Of a stretch of 64,000 nucleotides of DNA, positions 43,825 through 56,262 are shown in pieces (position 1 is the stretch's first letter; every line of letters starts with the position of its first letter). The DNA is taken from positions 215,502,942 through 215,566,941 of the forward strand of contig CM070874.1 in NCBI GenBank assembly GCA_036365515.1, given 5' to 3'. This DNA is from Torymus aiolomorphi. Its lineage: Eukaryota; Arthropoda; Insecta; Hymenoptera; Torymidae. The position numbers were made by a program, and so were the translations under genes. Under the pieces are notes generated by a model. The model ran no database searches. It worked only from the letters and a program-made list of their open reading frames with translations, and had not been told where the DNA came from.

Positions 43825-46800
43825 AACTTTCTACTATGACTGCCATTTGCGACAATTAACTACATATGAATATTTAGTCGCAAGAAATGATTTTCCTGGG
43901 AACTTCGATGAAATATTAGGAATCAATGTTATGAAGACACATAACGCTGTGAACGACGTTGGAAAAAATATTTTGACTCTCACTTGAAAAGAGATTCCCA
44001 TAAATGAAAAGCCAATGGAAGTGTCGCCTTATAACAGTAAAATCTATCAAATGAAAAATTTACCTAGTAAAGGTAAACATTTTCTTATTACAGGAGAAAA
44101 TATAACACCTGGAATTGTGAAAAGTAAACCAACGGTAACGTTAGTGACTTGCAAAGGAACAGACGATTATATACATGTTTTTAAGAGTCAAATAGAAATT
44201 TCGGAAATAAAGTTACAAGAGAACAAGGAAATTCCGAAAATAAATAATATCAGAGTTAGAAATGACGAATATGAAAGGAAAAATTTACTAAAAGAAGATA
44301 CACGTCTAAGTCATATACCGAAGAATGAAGCTGAAAAGGTAATGAATATTTTAGACAAATTTACAGATGTTTTTTATTTGCCAGGTGACCAATTACCTAC
44401 CTTAAAGGGGTTGACACATAAAATGAATTTAGATACAGCTGTCCAAATTTTTACTAAATAATATCGATATCCACCTCAACATCAAAAAGAGATTAAGAAA
44501 CAAACAAAAGAAATGTTGCAGAAGGATATAATTGAGGAATCTTGTAGCCCTTATGGCAGCCCTTTATAGGTAGTCCCCAAAAAGAAAGATGTTTCTGGAA
44601 GGCAAAAATAGCGAGTTGTGGTCGATTTTAGAAAAATAAATGAACACACGCCACAAGATCATCATCCTATACCAAATGTCGAGGAAATTCTCGAAAGACT
44701 CGGAGGAGCACATTACTTCTCTGCATTTGATTTGGCGTCAGGATTTTACTAAATAATGCTAGAAGACGATTCAAACGAAAAGACTGCTTTCTCAACTCCT
44801 GATGGACATTTTCAATTCAAAAGGATGCCAATGGGATTGAAAAATGCACCAGCTATCTTTCAACGAGCAATGAATTATGTTTTAAGGGGACTGGTTGGAG
44901 TAATTTGTTTTGTGTATTTAGATGATATAATTATTTATGGAAGGACTCTAGAAGAACATAATCAAAATTTAAGTCTACTTTTATAGAGAGTAAAGGAGCA
45001 TGGCATGAAGCTGCAGCCCGACAAATGTAAATATCTTCGACTAGAATTAGAATATTTGGGTCATATTATTACAAGTGACAGTGTTAAGCCAAATGACAAT
45101 AAAATTGAAACAATTCGATCTTTTCCAGCTCCGAAAAATGCTAAGGAAATAAAATCATTTTTGGGTGTTGCAGGATATTATAGTAGATTTATTAAAGACT
45201 TTAGTAAAATCGCGAAACCTCTTACTCAACTGTTAAAAAAGGGTGAAGAATTTAAATGGACTAATAAGCAAACAGAAAGCTTCGACAAATTAAAGCTAGC
45301 ACTAATGAGAGAACCCGTCCTGATCTATCCAGATCATGCTAAGGAGTTCACACTCACAACAGATGCAAGTAATTATGCATTGGAAGCAGTTTTATCGCAA
45401 AAGGTAAATAATATTGATAAGCCAGTCGCATATGCTTCCCGTACACTTAATGTTGCTGAATCAAGATATAGCACAACAGGAAAAGAACTTTTGGCAATTG
45501 TTTGGGCGACCAAACATTTTAGACACTTTTTATATGGAAAACATTTTATAATCATTAAAGATCATAAACCGCTTAAGTGGTTAATGAATGTGAAAGATCC
45601 TTCATCAAGGCTTATGAGATGGCGCCTTAAGTTAGAGGAATATGATTATGAAATACAATATAAGAAAGGAAGTTTAAATTCTAATGCTGATGCTTTGTCA
45701 AGACGTGTTTATCACCTACAAACACTGGAAGAAGAATTTGAGGAATACTTAACGCAGTACAGACATACACAGTTAAAACCTTTAAAAGAAGTATTAAGAA
45801 CAAAATTACCAATAATTACCATAGGACCAAAAAGAAACGATGATGTCATTATTATTGCAGCAGAGACTGAGCCCAAGGAAGCTTTTGAAGAATTAAAAGG
45901 ACATCTAACATCAGACTTTATGCAGGTTTGTTATGATTTAAGGAAATTAGACGAGAATATTAAAATAAAATTAGTAAGAATGTTAAAATATCTAAATACA
46001 AAGTATTTTGATGAGACTAAAAATATTGAAATAATAGTAATGTCGGTAACGGAAGTTAAAGACAAAAATGAACGACCAAAAATAATAAGAGATTATCATG
46101 GACCCGAAAATGGACATTTTGGGATAAGTAAAACATATGAAAAAATAAGCCAGAAGTTTTATTGGGAAAAAATGAAGAAAGATATAGAGGATTATATTAA
46201 AAGCTGTAAAGATTGTCAACTTACTAAGAGAGCACAACATAATAATCAAGCTGATGGAGTATTAATACATCCTCCTAGGACATTAGGTGAAAGAATTTCT
46301 ATAGACCACGTGGGATCATTGCTAGCATCAACGGAAGGTTTCAAATACATCTTAACTATTCAAGATCAATTGACAAAAATTTTAACTCTTATACCTATTA
46401 AATTAACACAAGCTATTGAGACTGCGGAAGCACTTTTAGAAAATTACATATATATTTATGGAATCCCTGCTGAAATTATTATGGACAATGCAACCGGATT
46501 TCAATCAGAAATAATGAAAATTTTACTAAAACATCTTAAAATTAAACCAATTGTCATAGCAGCAGGACATCCTCAATCTAATGGGTCTCTAGAACGAGCA
46601 CATGCAACCATAAAAGACCAATTGAAAATACTGATTACTGATAAACCTGAAACTTGGTCGCAACATTTGAAGAAAGTTCAATTTATTTTTAATCACATGA
46701 TAAATAAAGGAACAGGGTTCGCTCTTTTGGAAGCAATGTATTTCAAGAAAAGTCATTTGGAAACTAGAATGCCAACACTGGAATTCAAATCTCAAGATGC

Positions 46801-47023
46801 TGCAAGATATATAAATGAGTTTCAAGAAAATCATTTAGAATTGTTAAAACAGGTAAAAGAGAACTTAGCAAGAAGTAAGGAAAAATATGAACAAGAGGTA
46901 ACAGCAAGAAGAAAAGGACCAACACCTTTATATCAAATTGGAGACAGGATAATGGTAAAAAATTTACAGCAGGCGCCCCTCTTTCAAAAACGTGGCTGGA
47001 ATCTTATACAATTACAAACATAA
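43825..47023 (+). pseudogene. Errantivirus Pol (RT, RNase H, integrase)
   Basis: A single frame runs from 43,830 to 47,023, broken only by nonsense codons until the end (43985 TGA, 44459 TAA, about 44568 and 44609 TAG, about 44750 TAA, 44984 TAG). RT: VVDFRKIN, FSAFDLASGFY, FQFKRMPMGLKNAPAIFQRAM and YLDDIIIYG. The 672-codon block from 45005 has RNase H (TTDASNYALEAVL, YSTTGKELLAIVWA, IKDHKPLKW, NADALSRR) and integrase (CKDCQLTKRAQ; ISIDHVG, MDNATGFQSE, HPQSNGSLERAH). The D, D, E residues are visible. Confidence 0.9.
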
Positions 47024-47113
47024 ACACTGACACATACACTATAACTTACAAAGTCAAAAACAAGAATCACAGGAGACATATAAACGATACAAAACCCTTT
47101 AATAATTAATTGT

Positions 47114-48652
47114 TTGCTTCAGATGCTGATAGCTATAATACTTTTTGTTTGTGTAGTACAAGGGCATAGCCATGGAGATCATTATGTAATAAAACATATA
47201 ACAACACTCATACTTCGGGAAGAACTATTTCAAGCTCGTATGTACCATGAAGTCTGGACCACCATACACTACATAGATCTACACGATTTAAGAAAGGATA
47301 GTACCCAAATTAAAGATTATATATACTCGATGTTAGAATTATGTGAAAATCATTCTGGTTGCAATCATCAATTTTCTTTAAACGCCTTAAGTATTAGATA
47401 TGTTAAAATAGAAGAAAAGATAAATCCCTTATTTGAATTAGAAAGTGACAGGCGGAAAAGAGGATTGATAAATGCGGTTGGAAGTGTAAGTAAATTTCTA
47501 TTCGGGACTATGTCAGCCGACAACGCCGAGGCTATTAATAAACAAATTAACGACGTCTATAATACCACCGCTAATATAGCAACACTTATGAAAAATCAGA
47601 CAAGTATTGTAAGAAACTAAATTAGACAATTTGATAAGCTATTTAAGATACATATAGATGATATTAAAAACTTAACATTAATTGTAAGAAAAGGCAGTTC
47701 TCAAATAAGTATAAATTCGTTTAATTCAAATTTAATATTATATCTATGACAATATTTCCCCAAAACCTATTGCAATGAATTCAGATTCGACTGAATATAC
47801 AATTATTAATATTGAAAAATGTACTTCTTTAGATTTTGTTAAAATATGTGAAATAGTAAATCCAGTACATACGCTTATGGCAGAATCCAGTTGCTATTCT
47901 TATTTACTCAGAGAAGAACAAGATACAAATTGCACAAAAAAATATTTTGATCTAAATAACAATTTTATTCTAGCCCTTGAAAATGGGTAAAGCTGGTATA
48001 TATTACCGCAAAATAGTGAAACGGTTATCCTGTCGTGTGGAATTAATTTTGAAACTACTTTTACTATTAAAAGAGCAGTTATTCTTGAAATTGCACCACA
48101 TTGTTGCGGACGTTCGGAAAAACATGTGTTTCTACCGAAAGGTCATAAAAACTCATCTGAAATTTATGAATTTAAAATCAATGTATCTTTTACGTCTTAG
48201 AAAAACATGCACTTACCATACCCGAAATAACTTTGCCAGAATTCAATTCTTATAATATAGATCCTCACGAAATAATTTCCGCAGCTGATAGTCTTGACGA
48301 TCTAAGTCAAAAGCTTGAAATCATCTCTCAAAATCATACAAAAAATCATTGGTTAAATACAGTGTATTCGATTTTAAATAAAATTGTTTACAGTCTGGCT
48401 GGATTTACTATAATTTATATATTGTATAGAATTCGATTTTTCCATGTATTATGCCATGTTTTAAAATGGGTATGGGAGAAAGGCCGTCCAGAAATTTTTA
48501 TTAATTGTGTTAATCCAATACACGAACCACAGATTTCTGTACATATACACGGACCAAGTACTGTTGCCAGTCAACCAACAATTCATTACAACGCAGGAGC
48601 TGAATCAACAAATCTAGTTTCTGATTTTCCTCCAAATCAAAAACTTTTTTAA
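47114..48652 (+). pseudogene. Errantivirus envelope (F-like fusion protein) remnant
   Basis: Begins with a hydrophobic signal-like segment at the first ATG (47114). A basic RRKRG furin-type site at about 47449-47463 is followed by a Gly-rich hydrophobic stretch, the layout of baculovirus-F-like fusion proteins carried by insect errantiviruses. A TAA at 47618, further stops near 47750 and 47988, and frame changes before 48233 break it. The last block (48233-48652) carries a hydrophobic membrane-span-like segment at about 48385-48435 and a cytoplasmic tail. Not functional. Confidence 0.8.
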
Positions 48653-48660
48653 GGGGGAAG

Positions 48661-48988
48661 GTGTCAGGCAAAATGAGAAGAACATCGAATTTAAGTATTT
48701 ATTGATTTATTGATCGGTTGCAGTTGCGAGCGCGTTCACAACTGAGAATGCTAATGTATCGTTTTACAGGCCTGTGAGCCGCATCGCGCGGTCGACGACC
48801 GATCGATATGTCATTGTTAATTGTTGTAAGAAGGTTTTCTATTGTTTCTGCATGTATAAGAAGGACCGCTGCGCTAGTCCGTAAGTTCAGTAAGCCGTCA
48901 CGCTGCCCGTGTAAGCTTTACTCTTAATAAAGTATTTTTCCTCCAGCCCTAGAGTCTGTGCCTATACCTTATTTAAGTTATCTTTACA
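48661..48988 (+). repeat. Errantivirus 3' LTR
   Basis: 328 bp, TGTCAGGCAAAATGAG to TTATCTTTACA, preceded by AAGGGGGAAG. It diverges from the 5' LTR at scattered sites including a short indel. Confidence 0.9.
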
Positions 48989-51227
48989 AAATTTTAAGTT
49001 CTCTGCCACGCCGTAGATTAAGCCATCTGAAACATACAAGACAAGAAAACGCACTTACTTCGGAGTACAACTTGAGTCGCACACTAACGCCCTCTCGCGG
49101 CGGGCGGTTTTTCCAACGAAAGGTATCGAAAGCAGGGTGGTTACCAGCGTTGGGCATCGATTATTTCAAACCGCATCACGCGGCTAACTTCAGAGCGCAC
49201 CGACCATAACCGCACCGCGTAGCCAACTTCAGAGCGTATAAGGGAGAGCACTCGAGCAGATACTATAGCAAAGAATGTGTTGCCTGCTGTGTTCAGTGTT
49301 GTGTTTTACTTATCAACGTATGGAGGTTATGTATATTATACTCCAATTTAGAAGTAAGAAGTTTATGTCATCCAAGTACAGGAATACATTTTAGCAATGA
49401 TAGAGAGAAAGTCAAATAATTATAACTTATTATAAGAATTATTTTGAGAATTTGTATAACTGTGTAAGCAACAAAATACTTTTACATAATGAAATACTCA
49501 ATACACTTTTTGACGAATATAAAGTATTTTTTGAATAGATACTTTGTGTGTGTTTCATTTTTTATTTCAGAATTCTACATTCCTGACAAATAAATGAGTC
49601 AACGAAATAAGTGCAAGAGAAAGTAAACTGAAGCTTATAAATGCAAACAGACGAGCAGATATAAAAAAGAAAAAAGGATTAGATAAGTCTTACTTGTTAT
49701 TTAAATTTGATTGTGTATTTGAATAATTCTGAAAGCAATAAAATACTTTTACATAATCATTCAAATACCCAAAACATTCTTCGACATTAAATATAAATTA
49801 TTTTTTTAATAGATACTTTTTTTTTTTTTTTTATTTCAGAAGATTGCACATTCTTAATGCATATGAACCAAAGAAGTATAAACTGAAGTCTATTAATTCA
49901 AACAGACAAACAGATATGAAGAAGACAATAACGACGTGCATTAAGTCCTCAACCATTAAGATTTTTAAATAATTATAAAATAGTTTTGTGGATATAAGGA
50001 AGAAGAAAATACTGGAAACAAGAAGACAAGCACGTAAAAAAAATCAATCACCAATTGCAGTTGCGGTTTCTATTCATCACAGTGATAAGTAATTTTATTA
50101 ATTTTATACGCCGTGCTGTACTGCTGTGTTAGAGCAAAATCTATAAATGAAATTTAAAAGTTCATAAATGATGATGCAGCAGACTCATCCACAACTTCTG
50201 ATACAGATTAAGCTTTAATGTGCAAGAGTTTTTGTCGATACATTTCATTTAAAATGGAAGAACATAAATCACCCGTACAATATGTACTTTGTGCGTTTCG
50301 CATTATGGTTTGGTACAAATAACAAAATTGTTTACGTGACTGTCAAGTGTTTTTTAGTATATTAATATTATTGACATATCAATTAAAGTAACTTATTTTA
50401 TTTTAAATTATTTTAAATTACAAGAATAATATTAAAAATCTGTGTAGTAAATATAATACCATGGTTTGTAAATGGATGATAAATTTCTTGTTGGGTAATA
50501 CTAAAGTGTTTAAAAAATAACTTTCATAAAATCTATAAAATAAAATTTAACAAACAATAAGAGACTAACTAAAACAAAATACCAGAACATGATATTTTAA
50601 TTGTATTAAATATCTTCAATCTATCAAACTTAGAAATGTATTTTTGCTTTTAACGGTGGTTTGAAATCCTTTAAATAAAAAAATATGCTTATTCGATTAC
50701 TTTTTATTTATTAAAGTCGCAACTGGCTCACTGAGTTGATTAAAACATATTGCTGAAAAAAGAGACTCGCTTACAACTACTGGCTTGGACTACAAGAGTT
50801 TCTCTGTACATATTGTCGAATAAGTAGGACTATAAATCAGTTTAATTGGAATTATCAATGTCAAAGGAAGAAATGTTATATGGCTAATTGCAATAATATA
50901 GAAGCATTACCAAATTATAAACTCTATTTTCACAAGTACTAATACTAATACTAAAGTGAAATCATCAAATATGTACGGTTGTACACTTTACATTGTGGTT
51001 GGATGTAAATACCATTAGTGTTTTAACGACTATAGTATACTAAAGTAAAATTATTTTCAACGTCCAAAATGAAAAAGCTCATGTGTATGTTGAATTACAA
51101 GACTAGCATAAGAATATATAATAGCATAAGTAAATATAGTACCATGATCTGTAAGCTGAGGATGAATTTCCTGCATAGTATTTCTAAAGTAAGTATAAAA
51201 AATATAATTTCATGGAATGTATTAGAT
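48989..51227. other. Non-coding; possible transcription start and duplicated splice-acceptor unit
   Basis: 48989-49260 is GC-moderate with two copies of GCGTAGCC/CGCGGCTAACTTCAGAGCG, then a TATA-like CGTATAAGGG near 49237. 49464-49670 and 49726-49926 are diverged direct repeats (~269-bp period), each with a pyrimidine tract ending TTTATTTCAG (AG at 49569 and 49838). This looks like a non-coding transcript locus with a duplicated exon; no ORF supports a protein. The rest to 51227 is AT-rich without visible features. Confidence 0.35.
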
Positions 51228-51827
51228 CCCTAGCGGAAATATTTTTGTTCAAAATAGTTAAAAACTGTTTGTAAGAGTTATAAACTATTGAAAAAGGTTA
51301 TAAAATGTAGGATTTTGAACGATAATAATTATTTATAACTGTTTGCAACATTTTTAACAGTTTTTAACAGTTAATAATAGTTATTCAATTATTTAATTTT
51401 ACTATTAAATATTTATTAATTATTATCATTAATATAATAATAATTAATTATTAGTAATTAATAATTTTAAGAAAACATAAAAACTAAAATTATTAACTTA
51501 TATAATTAATTATTAATTGATTATTATGAATATAATAATATGGCTATTTAAAAATTATTACTTATCAATTATTATTATTAATAATAATAATTTATAAATG
51601 ATTAAATTTTTCTTAAATATCAAATTTAAAATTATTTGAAATTGTTTGAAACTGTTTAAAACTGCTAGAAACTGTTTTAAATTCTTACAAACTATTATGA
51701 TAAGAAAGAATGTGTCCAAAATCCTACATTTTGTAACTACTATAAACAGATTTAAACAGTTCTAAACATTTTTTAATCATTTTTAACAATTATTAACTGT
51801 TATTAACATTTATAATTTACGACAGGG
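51228..51827. mobile_element. AT-rich MITE with imperfect TIRs
   Basis: Starts CCCTAGCGGAAATATT and ends AATTTACGACAGGG (inverted imperfect match). Internally ATGTAGGATTTTG (51326) faces CAAAATCCTACAT (51716). The middle is filled with AAACTGTTT / AAACAGTTT words in opposite orientations. Non-coding foldback-type MITE; the family is unclear. Confidence 0.65.
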
Positions 51828-52353
51828 TTGTTCTAATTTTTTATTATACCTTTCTCCAAACATCATTTTACAAAAAATAAGAGACTAAGAACATAAAATA
51901 ACAGAAGAAGTTAATGTAATTGTTATTAAATATCTTTCATCCATTAAGCTTGTTAATGTGTCTTTGCTTTGAATGGTGCTCCGGAACCCTTTCAATTAGA
52001 AAATATGCTTATTCAGGAACTTTTTATTTACTCGAGTCCAACTCGCTAACTTAGTAATTTAAACTATATTTCAATGAAATATTCTATAAATAATAGAAAT
52101 TATTCTCATAAATAATTTATGAAAATATTATATTTATTTATAATTAGCTATATTCATGCAATAACCAATATAAAAACTTTTATTTCTACCACGCCCAGCT
52201 TTTCTACAGGATTTAGTACAAAGAGTCGCATGAATTTACTGTTGACGGTACGATTCACCATGCTCCATCGCCATATAATCCTTCCCTTTCGCGTTCAACG
52301 CTTTCCAGAATTAATGCTTCATCAAATAATAAACCAGATACAACAGTATCGTA
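51828..52353. other. AT-rich, no supported gene
   Basis: One 80-codon ORF (52119-52361) shows no motif and ends inside a MITE terminus; I do not count it. Nothing else is visible. Confidence 0.4.
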
Positions 52354-52629
52354 CTCTCTAAATGTAAAATAGTAAAACAGTTATACTATTTCTGAGTAAT
52401 CGGTTAGGCACTGCCAAAATAGTGAATATGCACCCCAAAATAGTAGACCCACTATTTTAGTAGTGTGTATTAACTTTTTTTAAGAGTGAAATTTCACAAT
52501 TTAAAAAAGTTAATATACATGCTACTAAATCAACGCCCACTATTTTGGAGTGCAGATTAAGCATTCCGCAGAACCCGACTTATCATTCTGAAATATAGTG
52601 ACTGTTTAACTACTTTACAATTAAAGAGC
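52354..52629. mobile_element. ~276-bp MITE with nested hairpin
   Basis: The left end CTCTCTAAATGTAAAATAGT is inverted at the right as ACTACTTTACAATTAAAGAG. Near the centre, CCCAAAATAGTAG...TTAACTTTTTTTAA faces TTAAAAAAGTTAA...CCACTATTTTGG. The whole unit folds on itself. No ORF. Confidence 0.7.
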
Positions 52630-52674
52630 AGGCCATTCAAAATCTAGTATGGCATTAAATCTAGTATGGCATGA

Positions 52675-52945
52675 TATGAAGAATGACTTATCTCGGCGTG
52701 AGGATGAAGAACGACGTATCTCGGGCGGGCTTCATGATGAACGATGTATCACGGCGCGAGGGTGAAGAACGATGAATCTCGGCGCGTAACTTTTTTCTTC
52801 AAATTCTGTAGTGGCAGCTCTCTCGGTTCGCTGCGATCCGCGCCGCGAAACGTCGTTCTTCATCCCCGCGGCGAGATACGTCGTTTTTTATCTCCGTGCC
52901 GAGATACGCCGTTCTCCATGATCGCGCTGGGATACCTTCTTCTTC
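52675..52945. repeat. Inverted clusters of a ~35-bp CG-rich word
   Basis: GAAGAACGACGTATCTCGGCGCGAGG-like words occur three times forward (52677-52790), then in reverse orientation as GCGAGATACGTCGTTCTTC-type words three times (52845-52935). It is unusually CpG-rich for its AT-rich surroundings. A 101-codon ORF across it has no motif. Confidence 0.7.
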
Positions 52946-53039
52946 CCCTCAGATGTCGGTATAGAATGCGGGCGTTTTTTACAACAACTCAGCCTTTATT
53001 GCACGCAGAGGATATTAAAAAAAAAAACAAAAGTCCAAT

Positions 53040-54904
53040 ACCCAAGTAGCCGGGGACGCGAGGAGCACGCATGCCAGGGAGTTACGTAGACGTGTGGCGG
53101 TCAGCAAAACGATTATTTAAATAATTTTTAAACCAAATTGGCTGAGGAACGCAAGGTGCACGCATATAAGGGAGTTATGTAGACGTACGGCCCTAAGCAG
53201 GACGATTATTTATAAAATTCTTTCACCTAAATAGCCGGGGGATGCGAGGCCCACGCATATCAGGCAGTTACGTAGATCTGAAACCCTTAGCAAGACGGTT
53301 ATTTAAATAACTTTTGAACTCAAGTGACCTGGGGATGCGAGGTCCACGCATATAAGGGGTTTACGTAGACGTGCGATACTAAGCTAGATGATTATTTAAA
53401 TACATTTTAAGCTCAAGTGGCCAGGGGCGCGAGGTCCACGCGTATAAGGGAGTTACGTAGGCGGGCGATCCTAAGCTAGAGGAATATTTAAATAAATTTT
53501 AAACTCAAGGGGCCTGTGGACGTCCGATCCTCACATATAAGAGAGTTACATAGATGTGCGATAAGAAGCCAGACGATTATTTAAATAACTTCTAAACTAT
53601 GGTGGCGGGGGGACGCGAGATCGTCGCGTATAACAGAGTTACGTAGATGTGCAATAATAAGCCGGACGATTATTTAAATAATTCTTAAATCCAAATAGCC
53701 GGGGACGCGTGGTCCACCCATACAAGGGAGTTACGTGGACCATGCAACATTAAGTAAGATGATTATTTAAATAACTTTTAAACTCAAGTGGCCCGTGGAC
53801 GTGAGTTCCACGTGTATAGGAGAGTTACGTAGACGTGCGACGGCAAGCAAGATGATCACTTACATAATTTTTAAGCCAAAGTAGCCCGGTAGCGTGAGGA
53901 CCAGGCGTATAAGGGAGTTATGTAGATCATGCCCCGGTATATAAAATGATTATTTAAATAATTTTAAAACTAAAGTAACCTGGGAACGGGAAGTCCACGT
54001 AAGTAAGAGAGTTACGTAGCCGTGCGGTAGTAAGCAAGACGATTATTAAAATACATTTCAAACATAAATAGCCGGGGGATGCGAGACCAAAGCGTATAAG
54101 GAAATTGCGTAGACGCGCCACACTAATCAAGAGATTTTGTTTAAAAAATTCCGAGATCCAAGTAGCCGGTGGACACGAGATCCACGCGTATAGGATGTTA
54201 CGTATTTATAAAATTCTGTAACCTCAATGTCACATAATTAAGGAAGTTAGGTAGACGGGCGACCCTAAGCTATACGATTTTTAAACTCAAGTGACCTTGG
54301 TATGTGAGGTCCACGCGTATAAATGGCTTACGTAGACGTGCAATACTAAGCTAGAAGATTATTTAAATAAATTTTAAACTCAAGTGGCCAGGGGTGATGG
54401 TCCACGCGTATAAGAGAGTAATGTAGATGTGCGATAAAAAGCCAGACGATTATTGTAATAAGTTTTAAACTCAAGTGACCGGGGGATGCGAGATCTTCGC
54501 GTATAACAGAGTTACATAGATGTGCGATAATAAACCGGAAGATCCTAAGCTAGAGGAATATTTAAATAATGTTTAAACTCAAGTGGCCGTGGAGCGTCAG
54601 ATCCTCGCATATAGAAGAGTTACGTAGATGGGCGATAATAAGCCGGACGACTATTTAAATAATTCTTAAATCCAAATATCTGGGAGACGCAAGGTCCAAG
54701 CATATAAAGAACTTACGTGGACCATGCGACGGTAAGCAAGATTATTATTTAAATAATTTTTAAACTAAAGTAGCCGGGAAGCGCTAGGTCCATGTAAGAA
54801 AGAGAGTTACTTAGCCGTGCGGCAGTAAGCAAGTCCGATTATTAAAATTATTGTCAAACCTAAATAGCCGGGGGTGGGAGGTCCACGTGTATAAGTGGGT
54901 TACG
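53040..54904 (+). repeat. ~93-bp satellite array, forward orientation
   Basis: About 20 units. GTTACGTAG-type words occur at 53081, 53174, 53267, 53360 and 53452, a 92-93-bp period. Each unit carries ATTATTTAAATAAT, AAACTCAAGTGGCC, GGTCCACGCGTATAAG and GTTACGTAGACGTGCGA. Units differ by 10-20%, and some are truncated or joined, as expected of an older satellite. Confidence 0.9.
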
Positions 54905-56043
54905 CCCAACTGAAGAAGTGCAGCTGGTTATCAGCTGATTATCAGCTGATTTTCACATGAAAATTTATCTTTTAAAATTTATTTATTATTAATTATTGTT
55001 ATTTATTATTATAATGTACTGTCATCGTTCATTTACTTGAATCTACGATTAATTAATGTGTTCGAAAAAATGTCGAAAAATGTAGATGCTGACAAAATAG
55101 TTTTGAATTATTTGTTACGATTTAGGAATGTAGCATTACTAACAATAATAAATAATAATAATTATTAATAATAAATGAAAATATCAGCATGGTTTTCAGG
55201 TGCATATAAGCTGATAATCATCTAAGAATCGGGTAACTATAAGGTGACTGTCAGGTGATTATCATCTGATTATCAGCTGATTTTGACCTGAAAATCCTGT
55301 TAATATTTTCATTTATTATTAATTATTATTATCATTTATTGTTGTTAATTTTAATTTTATATTCCTAAGTTATGACAAATAATTCAAAACTTCTTTGCCA
55401 CAGTGTAAATTATTTTAAATACATTAATTAATCGTATATATTCATATAAGTGAACGATAATAATTATTGAATAAATAAACTCCTTCTTCTTGACCCAACG
55501 AACCAAATCTTTATTTAACTTAACCCAACGTTTCGGACATGTATTATGTCCCTTTTCAAGGCTACATAGAAATTTACAAGTTTTAATTTACAAGAAAATT
55601 TTTTTACACTTTTAAATGAATAACGATTTACACTGCTCACCTCTATCAATAAATTAATAGGTTTATAAAATCATCGTTAAAAAGTACGTAATAATGTCTC
55701 ACAGAGACTCGTCTGCCAGCAGTTCTCGGAAATTTAAAGTCCAAACCGAGCGATAGCTCGTATTTATATTGTGACCTCGAGTAGTGGGGAGCTGTTAGTG
55801 TATTTGTAAGCTAACGTAAACCTTTGATTTTATGTTTGTGTTTTTTCTTTTTTTCCAGCATTGAAAGTAATACATTTATATTATTTTTGTAACAATATTT
55901 TAAATTAGCAATGTCAGTTTTGCGATTTATGTTATTCGCAGTGGCATAAATATTTAGCATTTCTGAAAATTCTCGTTTGAATTTATTTTTCTCAACATCA
56001 AGAATCGAGAACACCAAAACACATAATAGGCCTTGAACGCAAC

Positions 56044-56262
56044 ATGAACAGTTTCTCCTGGCACTCTCAGTCATGCTCAAAAGAATTTAAATGTTTATAC
56101 AAAAAGTTTTATAAACATATTCTAAACTTAGAAATAAGTGATCTGAATGTGCATATAAGGTTTTTAAAAAGTAAGATCAACTCTTGCATATATGCCTTAA
56201 AATTAATATTAAGCCCAACACTTATTGACGGTTTTCTGTTTTTATCGGAACACAATGACTAA
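56044..56262 (+). pseudogene. Penelope protein N-terminal piece (frameshifted)
   Basis: A 72-codon frame with LNLEISDLNVHIRFLKSKI and FLFLSEH, which fits the helical N-terminus that precedes the RT in Penelope proteins. It overlaps the main ORF start and is in another frame, so one indel near 56225-56262 likely separates it from the RT frame. Confidence 0.6.

Larger units (their letters stand above)
41019..48988 (+). mobile_element. Errantivirus-like (env-bearing gypsy) endogenous copy
   Basis: LTRs 41019-41345 and 48661-48988 (TGTCAG(A/G)CAAAATGAG ... TTATCTTTACA). Order gag, pol, env, with AAGGGGGAAG directly before the 3' LTR. All three genes carry stops, and pol is split by a Penelope-derived insertion. 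Insect errantiviruses are known as endogenous retrovirus-like elements; this copy is inactivated many times over. I could not find a target duplication. Confidence 0.9.

Noticed and set aside
55811..56080. Separate 89-codon minus-strand gene
   Set aside because: It is the inverted duplicate of the Penelope ORF C-terminus within the 5' arm.
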